Source of the DNA: CAYPYS01 sp964445715
GTDB lineage: Bacteria; Omnitrophota; Gorgyraeia; Gorgyraeales; Gorgyraeaceae
Direction of reading: 5' to 3'
DNA: 6,756 nucleotides
Assembly (NCBI GenBank): GCA_964445715.1
Contig: CAYULJ010000093.1
Location: forward strand, 1 to 6,756
Shown piece after piece: positions 4,526 through 6,756 of the stretch. Below the pieces are notes generated by a model that saw nothing but the letters and a program-made list of their open reading frames with translations, ran no database searches and was not told the origin of the DNA. A program made the position numbers and the translations under genes. The stretch's first letter is position 1. Every line of letters begins with the position of its first letter.

Positions 4526-5716
4526 ATGTTTTCAAAAATCATACTTTCATTATTCACGCTGCTGATCCATGCCCTCTTGTTTTCCTCCTTTCTCGACATT
4601 GGCACAAACGCGGTCCTGTTATCCAGCAACCTGATAGTCCTGTTTCTAGGAATAAGATATTACAAGGCCTTTAAGCCATTAAGATTCACCCTATACCTGG
4701 CAGGATACCTGCTTCTCTTTCTTTTTATATTCTCTTTTCTAAATTCTCCCCTTCTCTTTAGTCTTTTCATAATCTTGTACGCCGCGCTATTCAGACTACC
4801 AGTGCTCCTCGGCTACCTTATAATATTCATAATATCAGTTACGCTTGTAACGCCTTACTGGCTACAGTTCTTCATACTGACCGGCCTTTTCTATGCGATA
4901 TTGCTGGGGCTTTACCTAAACCGTCAATCTAAATTCATGGTCATGTCTTTCTCAATAGGATTTTGCCTCCTTGCGATCATATGCCTACCTATATTATATA
5001 TAATGGCCCAAAGCACACCCCAGTCTATACTCGTAAGCGCCAAAGATCCTAAATTGATCGAGGCAATAAAAAATAGCCTTTTTACATCCACTATCAGCAC
5101 TCTAATAGTCCTTGTCCTGGGAATCCCTCTGGCTTATGCCATGGCGCGTATGGAATTCCGCGGCAAAAAAATAGTCGAAAGCCTGATAGATCTGCCAATA
5201 CTTGTGCCGCAGACTGTAGCAGGCATCGCGTTACTGGTAATCGTAGGGCCCAAGACTCCGCTGGGAGATTTTCTTAACAGAACTCTGGGCATATCTGTAG
5301 CCGGGAGCTACCTGGGCATAATAATAGCCCAGGTATTCGTAAGCTCTCCCTTTCTCATAAGAAGCGCCATAAGCGCTTTCGAACTTATCGACCAGAATCT
5401 TGAAACAGCGTCCAGGACACTCGGCGCTTCAAACCTCTCGACATTTTCTAAGATCTCCCTTCCTCTGGCATTCGGAGGAATATTCAACGGCATTATTCTC
5501 ACGTGGTCTCGCGCAATAAGCGAAGTAGGGACATTAATGGTAGTCGCATACTATCCAAAGACAGCTCCTGTCTATCTCTATGACCAATTCATACAGTACG
5601 GACTTTCAGAAACAAAACCCGCGGCAGTGCTCCTTGTCATAATCTGCCTATGGATCTTTATAGTAATGCGATGGCTCAGATATTATCCCATAGGGAGGAA
5701 ATTTGTTAGAAATTAA
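4526..5716 (+). CDS. ABC transporter permease, WtpB/ModB-like, with N-terminal multi-helix extension
   Basis: This is the inner-membrane translocation subunit for the adjacent binding protein and ATPase. It has 396 residues from ATG 4526 (ribosome site GGAAAG); a frame from the palindrome ATG at 4490 adds twelve residues but lacks a ribosome site. The C-terminal part (about 140-396) matches the binding-protein-dependent permease family: AIKNSLFTSTISTLIVLVLG (180-199), PLAYAMAR, LPILVPQTVAGIALL (223-237), and the coupling-loop EAA motif ETASRTLGASNLSTFSKIS (293-311) followed by LPLAFGGIF and ISEVGTLMVVAYYP (331-344). The first ~135 residues form about six extra hydrophobic helices not expected in WtpB/ModB, which normally are roughly 220-270 residues long. 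The extension has no motif I recognise and could add a partner site. Its end overlaps the ATPase gene by 14 bases. Permease identity is firm; specificity follows the binding protein. Confidence 0.9.
   Translation: MFSKIILSLFTLLIHALLFSSFLDIGTNAVLLSSNLIVLFLGIRYYKAFKPLRFTLYLAGYLLLFLFIFSFLNSPLLFSLFIILYAALFRLPVLLGYLIIFIISVTLVTPYWLQFFILTGLFYAILLGLYLNRQSKFMVMSFSIGFCLLAIICLPILYIMAQSTPQSILVSAKDPKLIEAIKNSLFTSTISTLIVLVLGIPLAYAMARMEFRGKKIVESLIDLPILVPQTVAGIALLVIVGPKTPLGDFLNRTLGISVAGSYLGIIIAQVFVSSPFLIRSAISAFELIDQNLETASRTLGASNLSTFSKISLPLAFGGIFNGIILTWSRAISEVGTLMVVAYYPKTAPVYLYDQFIQYGLSETKPAAVLLVIICLWIFIVMRWLRYYPIGRKFVRN
5692..5698 (+). promoter_or_regulatory. Ribosome site that fixes the TTG start of the ATPase gene
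   Basis: AGGGAGG lies four bases before TTG 5703, inside the end of the permease gene. It is the strongest ribosome site in the operon and there is no ATG nearby, so TTG is the likely start. The strong site may compensate for the weak start codon. Confidence 0.7.
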
Positions 5717-6341
5717 AAGCCTTTCAAGAAACTGGAATGGTTTTTCCTTAAAGCATATAAATTTGAAAATAGACCAGGGGGAATATTTTGTGCTATTGGG
5801 TCCGTCCGGCTCGGGTAAGACTCTTCTTCTCTCTACGATCGCAGGAGTATACACGCCGGACAAGGGCAATATTATTCTAAAAGGCGAGGACATTACGTTT
5901 TTGCCCCCTGAAAAAAGGCGCATCGGATATGTATTCCAGAAAAATTATCTCTTCCCGCATATGTCAGTCGAGAAAAACATATTATACGGAATGAGACACC
6001 ATAGATTTTCAAAAAAAGAAATGCGTGAAACGCTTGAGCGATTAAATGAGCTCCTGGGGCTCTTCTCTCTCATCAAGAGATACGACACGCCATTCTTAAG
6101 CGGCGGCGAGGCGCAGAAAGTCGCGCTCGCGCGGGCACTCGCGATAAAGCCTGACTTATTGCTCCTGGATGAACCAATAAGTTCCCTAGATTATGACAAT
6201 CGTGCAAATGTAATCAAGACCTTGGATAAAATAAATAAAGAGTTGAAGCTGACGACCATACACGTAACTCACGACACAAGCGAAGCAAAATCCTTAGCGC
6301 ACAGGATAGTAACGATAAAAAACGGCGCCCTAGCCCCTTAA
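5703..6341 (+). CDS. ABC transporter ATPase, short form lacking the regulatory C-terminal domain
   Basis: This 212-residue cytoplasmic subunit powers the adjacent permease. All nucleotide-binding motifs are intact: Walker A GPSGSGKT (33-40), Q-loop VFQKNYLFPH with Gln79, signature LSGGEAQKVALARALA (132-147), Walker B LLLLDEPISSLD (152-163) with Glu157, and the switch His190 in HVTHD. The N-terminus begins at TTG 5703, overlapping the permease end by 14 bases. WtpC/ModC-type subunits usually continue for 100 or more residues with a TOBE domain that senses oxyanion; this protein stops at RIVTIKNGALAP, directly after the ABC core. Its last Pro codon and TAA stop are part of palindrome copy 5, so insertion may have removed the rest, although short ATPases are also normal in many transporters. 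It is expected to be functional as an ATPase. Confidence 0.92.
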   Translation: MLEIKSLSRNWNGFSLKHINLKIDQGEYFVLLGPSGSGKTLLLSTIAGVYTPDKGNIILKGEDITFLPPEKRRIGYVFQKNYLFPHMSVEKNILYGMRHHRFSKKEMRETLERLNELLGLFSLIKRYDTPFLSGGEAQKVALARALAIKPDLLLLDEPISSLDYDNRANVIKTLDKINKELKLTTIHVTHDTSEAKSLAHRIVTIKNGALAP

Positions 6342-6378
6342 GTTTACACTTTAACATTGTTGAAGTGTAAACTTAAGG
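6336..6378. repeat. Interspersed palindrome, copy 5
   Basis: This copy has 21-base arms around a central T (6357) and differs from copy 1 by G at 6362, giving one T/G mismatch (a wobble pair in RNA) at the same element position as in copy 2. The left end supplies the Pro codon and stop of the ATPase gene, and the right end contributes AAGG to the ribosome site of the next gene (AAGGAA at 6375-6380, ten bases before ATG 6390). A hairpin here would partly occlude that ribosome site. Confidence 0.95.
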
Positions 6379-6389
6379 AAGATTAGAAT

Positions 6390-6756
6390 ATGAATATAGA
6401 ACAGCTTAAATGGAAAATGGTTGAAAGGCCGCTACTACCCATCGAGAACAGCTGGGTAGACGCCGCCCCTTTTATCGCCATCCTCCTTCTCTTTGCCGCC
6501 TCGATCCTCATAATATCAAAGCTTAAAAAAAGACAAACCGCAAGACACATCATCCAATCACTGGCGTTGATCATATTCGCATTCACATTCCACAGGTGCT
6601 TCTGCACTGTGCGCGGCTGGGTCTTTGGCGTTACAGAGGTCGGAAAAGACAATTTGAGCGTATTTCAAAATATGTGCATATTCATACCTTTATTGGCTTT
6701 TCTCTTTATATTCGGCAGGATATTTTGCGGCTGGATATGTCCGCTCGGCTTCATTC
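6390..6756 (+). CDS. NapH/CcoG-like 4Fe-4S membrane protein, N-terminal part (3' end outside window)
   Basis: The visible 122 residues form a polytopic inner-membrane protein of the polyferredoxin type that passes electrons between the quinone pool or membrane and other partners. Hydrophobic helices are seen at about 25-43, 54-68 and 93-111. Just after the third is FGRIFCGWICPLGF (108-121), the family-typical CxxxC-P segment of the Fer4_5 domain found in NapH, YccM and CcoG-like proteins; ferredoxin-type cysteine motifs would be expected beyond the window. Unusual extra cysteines occur before it: Cys70 and Cys72 in HRCFC, and Cys96. The start ATG 6390 has AAGGAA ten bases upstream, partly made by palindrome copy 5. 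Being last in an ABC-transporter operon, it may provide reducing power for the transported substrate; this is inference. Family placement is good, exact role unknown. Confidence 0.85.
   Translation, partial: MNIEQLKWKMVERPLLPIENSWVDAAPFIAILLLFAASILIISKLKKRQTARHIIQSLALIIFAFTFHRCFCTVRGWVFGVTEVGKDNLSVFQNMCIFIPLLAFLFIFGRIFCGWICPLGFI

Noticed and set aside
653..6378. Integron attC sites or a CRISPR array
   Set aside because: Spacing is irregular (about 0.6 to 1.9 kb), copies are symmetric without attC core-site features, and the genes between them form one operon and not separate cassettes.
6383..6652. 89-residue minus-strand frame opposite the polyferredoxin
   Set aside because: It is antisense to a recognisable family protein and has no ribosome site or motif.

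Overview
The window is bacterial DNA: Shine-Dalgarno-type sites, short or overlapping gene junctions, one TTG start, and moderately AT-rich genes with frequent ATA codons. The style resembles uncultivated lineages such as Omnitrophota/Elusimicrobiota, but no rRNA or marker gene is present, so that placement is a weak guess.

Layout. Positions 3-638 (+) hold the C-terminal part of an HD-GYP signalling protein. It converges on a small minus-strand operon: a 38-residue CC-motif membrane peptide (1154 to 1038) followed by a 104-residue secreted protein (1004 to 690), driven by a good sigma70-type promoter at 1182-1210. A structured 237-bp divergent intergenic region follows. From 1392 to the window end, eight plus-strand genes are tightly packed: an ArsR/SmtB-family repressor with its own operator-promoter, a DGC-domain protein, a second degenerate DGC protein, a GlpF-type aquaglyceroporin, a WtpA/ModA-type binding protein, an ABC permease with an unusual multi-helix N-terminal extension, a short ABC ATPase, and the start of a NapH/CcoG-type membrane polyferredoxin that runs off the end.

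How they may work together. A thiol/metalloid-sensing repressor would control two cysteine-rich (or cysteine-to-histidine) DGC proteins, a neutral-solute channel, an oxyanion-type ABC transporter and a membrane electron carrier. The pieces suggest handling of a metal or metalloid species such as arsenic, antimony, selenium, tungsten or molybdenum, possibly with a redox step. The binding protein looks like a tungstate/molybdate protein but appears to lack both acidic side chains that characterise that subfamily, so its ligand may differ. I do not recognise this as a named system.

The most striking non-coding feature is a 41-43 bp near-perfect palindrome present five times in under 6 kb. It lies at gene junctions or just upstream of a promoter. 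Several copies provide the stop codon, and sometimes the last residues, of the neighbouring gene. One copy carries a compensatory base-pair swap.
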